A stretch of 64,000 nucleotides of DNA from Branchipolynoe longqiensis (GCA_030323885.1 CM059198.1:60414917-60478916); one strand, 5' to 3'. Counted from the stretch's first letter, positions 53,792 through 63,790 are shown. The notes: generated by a model from the letters alone, not told the origin. A program made the numbers and translations.

Positions 53792-54292
53792 CGTGGGGGT
53801 GATGAAAATGGGAAATATTGCGCCTAGAGCGGGACTCGAACCCACATCTCTTTGCATTCCAGGCCAGTGTGCTAACCATTACACCACCTAGGCTCCCTGA
53901 TATCAGCACACTCCCAACGCCTACCTGTCTATGTGGCTACTTGCCTGAGAGGTCAGTGCAGACCACTACACTCGTCCCCCTGGAATTGTAAGTCTTGTAA
54001 TGCTTACAATTACATACATACAGGCAATGCACTAACACATCATACACAGGGTAGGTTCAACAACCATACAGCGCAAAGCTTGTACAGGATCCTGATCACG
54101 GCAAGCAGTGTCATGGGGGTGATGAAAATGGGAAATATTGCGCCTAGAGCGGGACTCGAACCCACATCTCTTTGCATTCCAGGCCAGTGTGCTAACCATT
54201 ACACCACCTAGGCTCCCTGATATCAACACACTCCCCACGCCTACCTGTCTATGTGGTTACTTGCCTGAGAGGTCAGTGCAGACCACTACAAT
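53792..54292 (-). mobile_element. SINE-B tandem dimer, reverse orientation
   Basis: Units 53792-53985 and 54115-54292 are nearly identical (GGGAAATATTGCGCCTAGAG CGGGACTCGAACCCACATCT in both), joined by the standard linker (TAATGCTTACAATTACATAC, GGTAGGTTCAACAACCATAC). The similarity of the halves suggests a young copy or recent homogenisation. Confidence 0.92.
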
Positions 54293-54473
54293 AATATTTG
54301 GTATTTTTCTGAGTCCATTACATCCTGTATTAAAATGATGATGTGTACTGCTATTTGGGGGGAGGGGCAGAGGAGTCTAAAAAAATACTAAGCTTTGCAT
54401 GACCATGAAAATGTTGAAAATTTTAGATGACCCCTAAGTGAAATTACCCCTGTCCATGTTTTAAGCTGTATAT
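54293..54473. other. Non-coding spacer
   Basis: Contains a GGGGGGAGGGG run. Nothing else seen. Confidence 0.4.
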
Positions 54474-54826
54474 GTATAGTCCGATGAAGCAACAAATATT
54501 CAAAACCAAAATAATTATCTAAAATTTATTTTACATATCTAACTTAGAATAGATACTGGTGCACTTACCAAACATTTATCGCCAGACAGAAGGGAATACT
54601 GAGTCAATTTAATAAAAATCGTTTACTGCTGAAGCCTACGGTGTCAGAGTTTGGCAAGCTGGCCAAAACTAATTTGACATATTTGCAGTTCAAATATCTC
54701 AAAACTTAGCCATGTCAAATCAAAGCTACTTCAATCTAAAGTGAGGTAGGCTATGACAATCAATTTGATATATTTATCTCAGAAAAATGGCAGAAACTCA
54801 AAACCATCAGACTATGCAACATTATG
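54474..54826 (-). mobile_element. MITE-1 copy k, full length
   Basis: TATAGTCCGATGAAGCAACA to CCATCAGACTATGCAACATT, with GTTTACTGCTGAAGCCTACG and TTTGGCAAGCTGGCCAAAAC. Confidence 0.87.
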
Positions 54827-55007
54827 CAATGAATGTAAGTCGCCCCTCCCACACACAAAACAACAACACACAAACAAAGAAAAACACACACAAAAACAGC
54901 AACGCCCATTACAACTACCTAATTATTTGGTAGTAGTGGTGGTTTCTTCCATCAAATTAAACTGCAGGCTTTATTTTTTTTAGCAGACTGAGTGGTTGGG
55001 CCATTGA

Positions 55008-55320
55008 TAAGCGTACAGCAAATGCCTGAAGGTGGCGCCATTGGTCATGTGAGCAAATATGAGCTTACAGCAAATGCCTGATGGTGGCGCCATTGCCCAT
55101 GTAAATATGAGCTTACAGCAAATGCCTGAAGGTGGCGCCGTTGGTCATGTGAGCAAATATGAGCTTACAACAAATGCCTGAATGTGGCGCCACTGCACAT
55201 GTAAATATGAGCTTACAGCAAATGCCTGAATGTGGCGCCATTGGTCATGTGAGCAAATATGAACTTACAACAAAGGCCTGCAGGTGGTGTCTTTGGCCAT
55301 GGAAATATGGATGTGAAAAT
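55008..55320 (+). repeat. About 50-bp tandem repeat, alternating 52/48-bp units
   Basis: (GA)GCTTACAGCAAATGCCTGA AGGTGGCGCCATTGGTCATG TGAGCAAATAT alternates with a form lacking GAGC. About six units with a GGCGCC site in each. It abuts the LINE copy 3 tail. Confidence 0.9.
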
Positions 55321-55620
55321 ATGTGTCATCATCATCATCATGCTGTCGGTCGCGATGCGACAAAGACTCCTTTCATTACTTGACTGCCGCTCTCCATTTA
55401 TGGTGTTTTATACAGTTGTACATTTCATGAAAGCTGCCTGCAAAAGTGTTGAAGTGCTGCTGGTTTTTGCAAGTTACCAGCAGCATGCTCTCGGGGAGCA
55501 AATAGAGGCTTCACACCGGCAAGAACATGTCCAGACAGGCGCAAAACTAGTTGTCCCTGCAGTGGCTGGTCTGGAGATGTTGGGAGTTCCATACATCAAC
55601 CGCCCTTAATGCTGCCACAG
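55321..55620 (-). mobile_element. LINE copy 3, extreme internal deletion
   Basis: On the complement: an upstream block including GCTGGTAACTTGCAAAAACC..GCAGGCAGCTTTCATGA (55424-55482), then about 20 bp of unrelated sequence, then the LINE end TAAATGGAGAGCGGCAGTCA, stop, TCTTTGTCGCATCGCGACCG ACAGC and (ATG)n. Nearly all RT is missing. The upstream block is shared with copy 2 (34540-34598). Confidence 0.8.
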
Positions 55621-55940
55621 TGACATGGTTTTCTGCTCCCTCAGCCTTCGGTTCTGTCAAGAACCTGTACCACAAGGCAGTGGTTTACAACTCTGCAGGG
55701 CAGGGGCGTCAAACTCCCTGAGGTATTGCAATACCTGCATACCGCCATGTGTAATAGAGAAATATAATAAACTATCTGAGTAACTTTGTCATGTATATTC
55801 ACACAATGCATTACACACTACATAAATGACATATTTAGAGGTAAAATACAGTTTTGTGCGGTCAGTCACTGCTAGTGCTACCTTCCACATCGAATAGGAT
55901 GGCACATTCAAGTTGAAGCATTGGCTCCCTGTACGGGATG
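55621..55940. other. Non-coding stretch
   Basis: No feature supported. Confidence 0.4.
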
Positions 55941-56785
55941 TGATGGGTTCAAACCCTGGTGGAGTCATAGCAATGATTTATCAGATTTATACGTATCGCC
56001 ATATAGCCTGGCACTATACACTACTAGGATAAGGCAGTAATAGACTACATCACGGTTCCAGCGGCGCAGTGCATTGTGGGATGCATCAGAGCAAAACAAC
56101 AACCCCCAGAAGCACATGGCAAATGCTAATACTCTGGGTGCAGCTATGAAATGTGCTAGTTTCAGCTCATCTGAAAGATAGAATACCAACTAAAAAAATA
56201 TATATAATAAATTAAGATATTAATCTTCTATCCAGGATTGCATTTACATCAATATAATCAGCACATCTTATGCCACACGCATTTAGATTTAGACAAATCT
56301 AGGCACTCAGACTACTGTTAGAGCCATAGCCAGAGTCAGTTTGACTTATTTTATTCATGTTTTTATTTATATCCACACCACCTAGGCATAAACCGCTTGG
56401 AACACATATAAAAAAACATGTTTAATAAAAAGATTATATTAAAATAATACGGTTAGGGTTTTGGATTTCTTTTAATTTTGAATAAAACTGACGTTTTTCA
56501 CTGCGCGTATTGGCAAACTCAATAGCCCTAAGCCTTTGCTTTGCTCCCAACGCCGTTTTCAGCGCATGCGCAGTCGGAACCGTGATGTAGTCTATTGGTT
56601 TGCAGAGTATCAGGATAATGTGACTGAGTGGGATATCAGTTCATGGTACCGGTGACCCAGTCTCCCATTGGGGCAGCAGGCAGCAATACGAAAGTTGCCA
56701 TCGTGCACACTGTCACAAGTGTTGCGGTTCTGATAGGATGACTTTAGATGGGACTAGGACTCAAATGTACCTACCAGCATCACCA
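55941..56785 (+). mobile_element. SINE-A copy split by TIR element N2
   Basis: The first part (GGGTTCAAACCCTGGTGGAG to AGGATAAGGCAGTAA, ends 56040) and second part (TTGGTTTGCAGAGTATCAGG onward, from 56595) together make one SINE-A body. The tail ACTAGGACTCAAATGTACC is degenerate. Confidence 0.87.
56043..56592. mobile_element. TIR element N2, TA-flanked, inside SINE-A
   Basis: GACTACATCACGGTTCC at both ends in exact inverted form, bordered by TA (56041-56042 and 56593-56594). About 550 bp. Subterminal GCGGCGCAGTGC and GCGCATGCGCAGT. The interior (56375-56530) is repeated at 57310-57480. No transposase. A TA duplication is typical of Tc1/mariner. Confidence 0.88.
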
Positions 56786-56800
56786 TCATGTCACCAGTTG

Positions 56801-57114
56801 TGGTGGCCGAATCAATAAGTGTGACGGCTTCCTCTGCGGAAGGTCAGGAGTCAAACCGATGACTTACCAAATTGATACTTGTCACTACCTAGCCTGACAC
56901 TCTGCATTACTGGGTTAGGGCAAGGACCGGTTTGCTCAGTATCAGGATAATGCGACTGAGTGGGATATCAGGTAATGGTTCTGGTGGCCTGATATCCCAG
57001 TGGTGCAGCACTATAATTCCACCATGAGTGTGGCACTGTCACAAGTCGGTACCCATCCTGATATGATTACCTTAGATGTTGCTGGGATATAAAACCCCAA
57101 CAAACAAACAAACG
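56801..57114 (+). mobile_element. SINE-A copy, full length
   Basis: Head GTGGTGGCCGAATCAATAAG with a shortened box B region. Body and tail ACCCCAACAAACAAACAAAC complete. Confidence 0.9.
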
Positions 57115-57120
57115 AAGAAG

Positions 57121-57649
57121 TCACCATCCTTGAGGCCTGGACCAGAAACCAGTGCAATGTGAGTTGCATCGCTGGAACCAGCGGCGAAGTGACCAACGTG
57201 CGAGTGACGTATTGCCGATTATCTGTTAGCCGGTGTTGCAGTTTCCGCGGCACACCAGTTTGCGAGGGACACTTCCATTCAAATGGATTGTCAATGGCCG
57301 TGAGCAAATCTTCATACAGAAGAAGTGAAATATCTCTACAACCACACCACCTAGAAACAAATCCCTGGGTACACAGATAGAAAACATGTATACCAAAAAG
57401 ATTATATTAAATTTATAACGGTAGGGTTCTTGATTTCTATTAATTTGGAATAAAACTAATGTTTTGCACTGCACGTACTGTCAAACTCAAGGCATTGTCA
57501 ATGGTCGTGAGCAATCTTCATACAGAAAATACAGAAAAAGTGAAATATCTCTAAAACCACACCACCAAGAAACAAATCGCTTGGTACACATATAGAAAAC
57601 ATCTTTACCAAACACATTATATTAAATGTATAAGGTTAGTGACAATGCT
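57121..57649 (+). mobile_element. N2-related element, partly tandem-duplicated
   Basis: CTGGAACCAGCGGCGAAGTG resembles the N2 end. AACCACACCACCTAGAAACA .. GATTATATTAAATTTATAAC GGTAGGGTTCTTGATTTCT matches N2's interior. The block ATTGTCAATGG(C/T)CGTGAGC ...TTATATTAAAT occurs twice (57289-57480, 57492-57645). Confidence 0.65.
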
Positions 57650-57910
57650 GTTCGATTTTGATGCATGTGCAGAAGCGATGCGTACTGTGGGAACTGGCAG
57701 AGGGCGGAACCTGCAACACCGGCCCGGGCCCCAGACATTATGACCCCTATACTCCTGCCACACACCCCCAACCCTCCAACCCCAACCCCCACCGCCACAC
57801 CCACCTCCCCACACCCAGCCTCCTGAGCAGACAAATTAAAAACAATTCCCAGCGGTTAACCCATGGATTCTGAACCTTATCTTGTAGACACAGACCTTCT
57901 CTGCCAGCGA
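57650..57910. other. Non-coding spacer with C-rich patch
   Basis: CCACACCCCCAACCCTCCAA-type sequence at 57757-57825. No gene. Confidence 0.45.
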
Positions 57911-58238
57911 ACAGGGCGCGGTGGTTTAATCGGTAGAGCGCAGGCGTCGCGTGCGGACAGTCGGAAGTTCGCCTCCCGGTCGAGTCAAACCAATGACTTT
58001 AAAATTGATACCTGTCGCTTCCTAGCCTGGCGCTCGGCATTAATAGGATAGGGCAAGGATTGGGTAATTCAGTGTCAATATAATGTGACTTAGTGGGATA
58101 TTGGGTCATGGTGCCAGTGGCCTGATTTCCCAGTGGGGCAGTGCTATAAAGTCACCATGAGGGTATACTGTCACAAGTCGGTACCTCTCCTGATATGACT
58201 TTAGATGTTGCCAGGACTTAAACTCCAACAGCCAACCA
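57911..58238 (+). mobile_element. SINE-A copy, full length
   Basis: Head GCGGTGGTTTAATCGGTAGA, box B-like GGAAGTTCGCCTCCC, full linker, body and tail. Confidence 0.92.
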
Positions 58239-58495
58239 ATTTCTCCAAGCATAAGACTGGGTGTATGCATTACACTGCTTCAACGGAAGCTGAGGCCATT
58301 TGTCTTGTTTACCTTCACTGAGACTAACCAACAGGTGGAAATATAATTTTTTTAAATTTAAACCAGCAGACAATGTAACGTCTTTTTTTTTTTAATTCCA
58401 AAGGGTATCTCTTGAGTTCATCTCAGAAGGGATCACGGATGGGTTTGTCTAAATGGGTTTGTCTAACTCAGTGCGCCTGAAATTTAATCTAGGTA
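58239..58495. other. Non-coding spacer
   Basis: T-run at 58383-58393; otherwise nothing. Confidence 0.4.
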
Positions 58496-58687
58496 CAGTA
58501 GAAACCTCTCTAAATCGACCGACCATGGGACCGGCTTTAAATGGTCCGTTCATGGAGGAGGTCAGTTTAGGGAGTTTTATTAATCGCGACAATGGTATTG
58601 TATGGCCGATCGTTTGGGACCCCAATAAAGTGATTGATATAGGGGAGTGGTCGATCTGTGGAGATTGTCGGTTAGAGAGGTTTTCCT
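58496..58687. mobile_element. Pogo/Tigger-like MITE T6
   Basis: TA then CAGTAGAAACCTCTCTAAAT. Right end GTTAGAGAGGTTTTCCTA. Interior AGGGGAGTGGTCGATCTGTG matches T4 inverted. The 106-aa frame over it (58453-58773) is not a gene. Confidence 0.8.
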
Positions 58688-59037
58688 ATATTCTGTTGTA
58701 TTCTGTGAGGTATTTTGGACACTTAGTTTTAGTCTGGATAGTGGGGGGTTTTTTTGCGCATGCGCTGAGCTGATCCGGGTGGCACATAAGTCCTTCGGTA
58801 AACTAAAGCAGTCGGTGTAGGATGTTCAAAATACTACCCCGTCGAAAACACTACGATAATGTTTTCAACCTAAGTTCAAAACACTCAGGTAGTGTTTTCA
58901 ACCTAAGTTCAAAACACTACTGTTAAGTTCAAAACACTACCCCTTATGTACGTCCAAAACACTACCCACGTTCAAAACACTAGCATAACACGGCAGTGGG
59001 GGCTGTAAGTATAATGTCACAAAATGGAACATAGTTT

Positions 59038-59086
59038 GGTTATTGGGAGTTTTACATCCTGGGAACAGCTAAGGTCATATCAGGAC
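59038..59086 (-). mobile_element. SINE-A 3' end fragment inside E8
   Basis: GTTATTGGGAGTTTTACATCC to GGTCATATCAGGAC. Confidence 0.8.
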
Positions 59087-59089
59087 ACA

Positions 59090-59205
59090 CGTACTAGTAG
59101 TATATGCTGATAGCCCTGCGGCGTCTGCACCACGTATTGGCATATGCTGATGGTGCTGTGGCAACTGCACCACATATTAGACTACGCTGATGGTGATGCG
59201 GTGTT
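59090..59205 (+). repeat. About 46-bp tandem repeat, 2.5 units
   Basis: CATATGCTGATGGTGCTGTG GCAACTGCACCACATATTAG recurs with changes. Confidence 0.75.
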
Positions 59206-59344
59206 TGATTGTTTGGTTGTTGTTGTTTTACATCCTAGCAACATCTATGGTCATCTAAGAATGGGTACTGACTTGTGACAGTACATGCTCATGGCAACTT
59301 TATAGTGCTGCCCCACTGGGAGACCAGGCTACCAGCACCATGAG
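59202..59344 (-). mobile_element. SINE-A 3' part inside E8
   Basis: GTTGTTGTTTTACATCCTAG to GAGACCAGGCTACCAGCACC. 5' truncated. Confidence 0.87.
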
Positions 59345-59639
59345 AGTAGTGTTTTGAACTTAAACGGAGTGTTTTGAACTTAAGGATAGTGCTTTGAGCA
59401 TGGCCATGGTAGTGTTTTGAACCTACCTTTAACTAAGTTGAAAACACTACCATAGTGTTTTGAACCTGGGTTGAAAACACTTCCGTAGTGTTGTTGTGGG
59501 GTAATGTTTTGAACTTACTACACCAGCACCCACGCGGCTATCACGTGATCACGTTAACAACATATATTCCTTTGTTCTCCTCGCGTGCCTGGATATCTAC
59601 TACACATATATTACACCAGACACACAGACACATAGACAG

Positions 59640-59768
59640 ATAGGCGTGGATAGGGTGATTGCAACAGGGAGCCGAGATAGTGTAATGGTTGGCTTGCTGG
59701 CCTCGGAATGGCACGAAGTGTGGGTTCGAATCCTGATCTAGGTGCAGTATTTCCCATGCCATCACCCC
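59640..59768 (+). mobile_element. SINE-B monomer, diverged
   Basis: GATAGGCGTGGATAGGGTGA, AGTGTAATGGTTGGCTTGCT, box B-like GGGTTCGAATCC, TTTCCCATGCCATCACCCCC. Confidence 0.8.
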
Positions 59769-60385
59769 CATTGACATACGTAGCATCCAAAGTATTTCCA
59801 TTAAATGTCTTTTATGTAGCGTTTGATTTATTCGACATAAAATGGCATCTATGTACTGCATGTAACTAGTGGCCGAATTTTGTTTCCCCTTTTTTAAATT
59901 ATGCATGTTAACGTAACATGGTTAATTCGCGGGGCGGGGGCAGGTACAACCCGAACACCTGATCCGACCCCACCCACCTCCGGGGAAAAGAACACCCATA
60001 CACCCCGCATCGCTGGTACCACCTACCGTCAAACCCGGAACCCTCCTGCATGGTTACAGGAGGAGCACCAATCCTCCCCCTAACACACATGTTACCGGTT
60101 CAAACCCCGAACTGCCTCCACGGACAACCCCACCACCTGATTTCACCCACCCACCCACACCTCAACAATGAACAGTAACGCGAAGGGTTAAAGGGATCCA
60201 TTCCAGGACATATCACAAAAACACCTCAACCAAAAACTGTAACGACCATGACGAAAAATAAAAAACCACTGTATGGAATCCTGTGTCCGCCGTCATGAAT
60301 TATGTGGTATGGGAAACATCTTGTGTGTTTAGTTGTTGAACGTACAGTGTTTTCAGTGATACAAATTGGCAGCATTTGAAGTTAT
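59769..60385. other. About 600 bp without assigned feature
   Basis: 59930-60140 is C-rich (CCCCACCCACCTCCGGGG). Two 60-aa frames on opposite strands have no domain. Confidence 0.45.
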
Positions 60386-60910
60386 TTCAGCAGAGGACAT
60401 TTATTTAGGTCAAATCATAAATCTCAGGATTAATTTAGTGAAATTAGGTTATCTTCATGGGAAAATGCTGCAGTTCCCTTTTAGTTTGCCCGCGCAAACA
60501 TTTAATTAGTGAAGACGACAAACCCCATTCTTAATTGATAAAATCTAGATTATCTTCAGTAAGAAAACAAGTTTTTTTTATGGAATTATTATTTGAGCAG
60601 ACGATAATTAGTTAGCGCAGACGACAAACAGTATTTTTAATGGAACTGTTTTTTAACTAGACGATATTAATTTGGAGCAGACGACAAACCCCCGGTTGTA
60701 ATTTATTGACACTAGATTATTTACTTTGAGAAAAGACAGCAGCCTTTGAAGTTATTTCAGTCGACGATATTTAATTAGAGCCAACGTCAAACCCATTGTT
60801 AATTTAGGGAAACTACGTTGTTTTCTTTCCACTGGAAAATAAAATGGCAGCTTTTGAGGCCATCGCAGCAGACGACATTTCCCTGGAGCAAACGACCAGC
60901 TTCAATTATA
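60386..60910 (+). repeat. Loose array around GCAGACGACA words
   Basis: Irregular 55-80 bp blocks with AGCAGACGACAAACCC, TTAATTTA(G/T)..ACTA(G/C)(A/G)TT(A/G)T and GGCAGC(A/C)TTTGA(A/G)G(T/C)(T/C)AT. Exact GCAGACGACA at 60617, 60677 and 60868, plus several one-base variants. Confidence 0.55.
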
Positions 60911-62055
60911 AATAGGAAGAGAGTGTGACTGACAGTGCAAGATCGTGACAATGAGTTGCAGGTAAATAAGTTATTCTTTGTTTCTCGCTGAAGAAGATAA
61001 GGACACTAAATAAGAAGGCACTATATTAACTATCTAGATAAGAAAAGATTGTGCGTGAACAGTATTCAAGCGGGGATCCTGATCAGAGATGGCATAAAAG
61101 GGGGTGATGCTGAGAATTATTGTGTATTTATAAACATTGCAGCTTTGATATTCATGTAAATATATAGCATGTATATAATCCATCTCAATTTTATATTAAA
61201 CGAATCTGAAGAGGAACACGCCCATGTTTATACTAGCATAGTGCAGTATAGATCACATAAGTGTACATGTTGCCGGAAACATGCATAATTCCAAATCCCT
61301 GACTACGGGCTTGATATGCTGATTACCATAGATACCGTTCGGATCATGTGTAGCTATGGCCCGAGTTAACTGCCGGTAGGGAATGCTAAGCACAGTTCAG
61401 TTCCTACCTGGCCACTGTCATTGACGGAGGGTTGAAGCAGTAGTGAAACTTTGACCATCCCACCTACCCATCAGCCAGTCATGTGTTCATACTTGAGAGC
61501 TGAGAGATGATGATCCCAGTGTGCAATGTAATGAATGTTGCTGTGTGACGTGAAAGTGCGAATGTGGTTGAGTGTGCCAGATGTGAGCTGATTGTGTGAC
61601 CGTGATCTGCTGTAGCTGCTTCATCATGTCGTCTATTTCAAGTTTTTATTACAGAAATGAATAGAGAATGCTCAGAAGTATATCATATAGTAGTATGATA
61701 GTACAATCACGGATTGACCTGCATATAAGTAATTGAATTATGAAATAGTAATTGATTCAGATAAGACCTGCACATAAGTAATGAATAGTATATTAGAAAA
61801 AAGACTGAGGTTGTACTACCTGATGAAATAGAATAATTAAAGCTAATTATCTCAATTGTATTATTGAGAAAAGCTGATAAAGAATGTTCAAAAAGGTGTA
61901 GTCCAAAAGGCTGTTGTAAAATGTGTTAAGCCTGATTAATAAATTTATTAGCCCAAAAAAGTTATTATCTGTGTCTGGTTTTGAATTATATTAAAGGTTA
62001 TTGCATAATATTGGTTTTCGGGACATGGGGTTATCGCTATGGCAATATCAAAACA
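60911..62055. other. About 1.1 kb non-coding
   Basis: AT-rich; no frame above 80 aa and no recognised repeat. It ends where the 15-bp array starts. Confidence 0.5.
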
Positions 62056-63600
62056 GGTTTGATTTATTCCCACATTATTGATACCCACATGGTTTATTCC
62101 CACATTATTTATCCCCACATTATTTATCCTCACATTATTTAACCCCACATTATTTATTCCCACATGATTGGTTCCCACATTATTTATCCCACATTATTGG
62201 TTCCCACATTATTGATTCCCACATGATTGGTTATCACATTATCTATCCCCACATTATTTATCTTCACATTATTTATCCCCACATTATTGGTTCCCACATT
62301 ATTTATTCCCACATTATTTATCCCCGAAACATTTATCTCCACATTATTGAATCCACATGGTTTATCCCCACAGTATTGGGTCCCACATTATTTATGCCCA
62401 CATTATTGGGTCCCACATTATTTATTCTACACCACCTTTGTTCACGCACCCACCTACACCAATGATAACAGACTCTGGGTAGGATTGATGGTTCGAACCC
62501 TGCACTCAGCAACACCATGAATGCTGATGGAAGGGGGGGAATCACTATTGCTCTATACAAGAAATTGATGTTCTTGAAGAAAAAGAAAAAAAACTTGATA
62601 TGACTGTCCGCCTCTGCCTTTGTAAATTATTTATCCCCACATGAAAGGTTCCCACATTATTGGTTCTCCAATTATTCATCCCCACATTATTGTTTCCCAC
62701 ATGATTTATTCCCACATTATTGGTTCCCACAATACTTATCCCCACATTATTGGTTCTCCCATTATTTATCCCCACATTATTGTTTCCCACATGATTTATT
62801 CCCACATTATTGGTTCCCACATTACTTATCCCCACATTACTGGTTCCCACATTATTTATCCCCACATTATTGTTTCCCACATTATTTATCCCCACAGTAT
62901 TGGTTCCCACATTATTTATTCCCACATTATTGGTTCCCACATCATTTATCCCCACATCATTGGTTGTCACATTATCTATCCCCACATTATTTCATCCCCA
63001 CATTAATTATCCCCACATTATTTATCACCACCTTATTTATCACCACATGGATTCCCACATTAATCATCCCCACATTATTTATTCCCACATTATTTAGCCC
63101 CACATTACTTATCCCCACCATATTTATCACCACCTTATTTATCACCACATGGATTCCCACATTATTTATCCCCACATTATTTATTCCCACATTATTTAGC
63201 CCCATATTACTTATCCCCACATTATTTATCACCACCTTATTTATCACCACATGGATTCCAACATTATTTAGCCCCACATTATTTATTCCCACATTATTTA
63301 GCCCCACATTATTTAGCCAACATTATCTATCCCCACATTATTTATCCCCACATTATTTATCCCACATTATTTATCCCCACATTACTTATCCCCACATTAT
63401 TTACCCCACATTATTTATCCCCACATTAGTTATCCCCACATTATTCATCACCACATTATTCATCACCACTTTATTGATCCCCACATTATTGATTCCCACA
63501 TTATTTATCCCCCCATTATGTGTCCGCACTTTATTTCTAACCACATTATTTCTCACCACATTATTTCTCACCACTTTATTGATTCCCACAATATTTATTC
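62056..63600 (+). repeat. About 15-bp array (CCCACATTATTTATC)n
   Basis: About 90 units; variants TTCCCACATTATTGG and ACCACATGGATT create local higher-order periods (for example 63020-63260, about 112 bp repeated twice). A non-repeat island at 62432-62625 includes a box B-like GGTTCGAACCC. The 226-aa Ile/Pro/Thr-rich frames and NVGIN-repeat minus frames are artefacts. Confidence 0.95.
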
Positions 63601-63790
63601 CCCGAATGGTGATCCAAATCTCCAATCCGCTTATTTGTCAGTAGAAGTAAGCCTAGAAAAGGGCCTATTTTTTTCCCCTCAGACCCCCCCCCCCCCGCCA
63701 AGCCCCCCACCCACACCCTGTCTTTATTCCTTCTGCACGATTACTGTTGTCAAATTCCTATGGTTGCACGCACAGGGTGCATGTACTCTT
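63601..63790. other. Spacer with C-run
   Basis: A C-run at 63685-63700. No gene. Confidence 0.4.

Larger units (their letters stand above)
58814..59524. mobile_element. Self-repetitive TIR element E8 (TAGTGTTTTGAACTTAAG words)
   Basis: Left end GGTGTAGGATGTTCAAAATA; inverted right end GGTGTAGTAAGTTCAAAACA; they agree over about 27 bp. The interior repeats TTCAAAACACTA / TAGTGTTTTGAA about 15 times in both orientations. Two SINE-A tail fragments (59038-59086 and 59202-59344) and a 46-bp repeat separate its halves. No ORF. Confidence 0.82.

Noticed and set aside
62545..63644. NVGIN-repeat and Ile/Pro/Thr-repeat frames up to 226 aa
   Set aside because: Translations of the 15-bp array; a unit length divisible by 3 keeps frames open.
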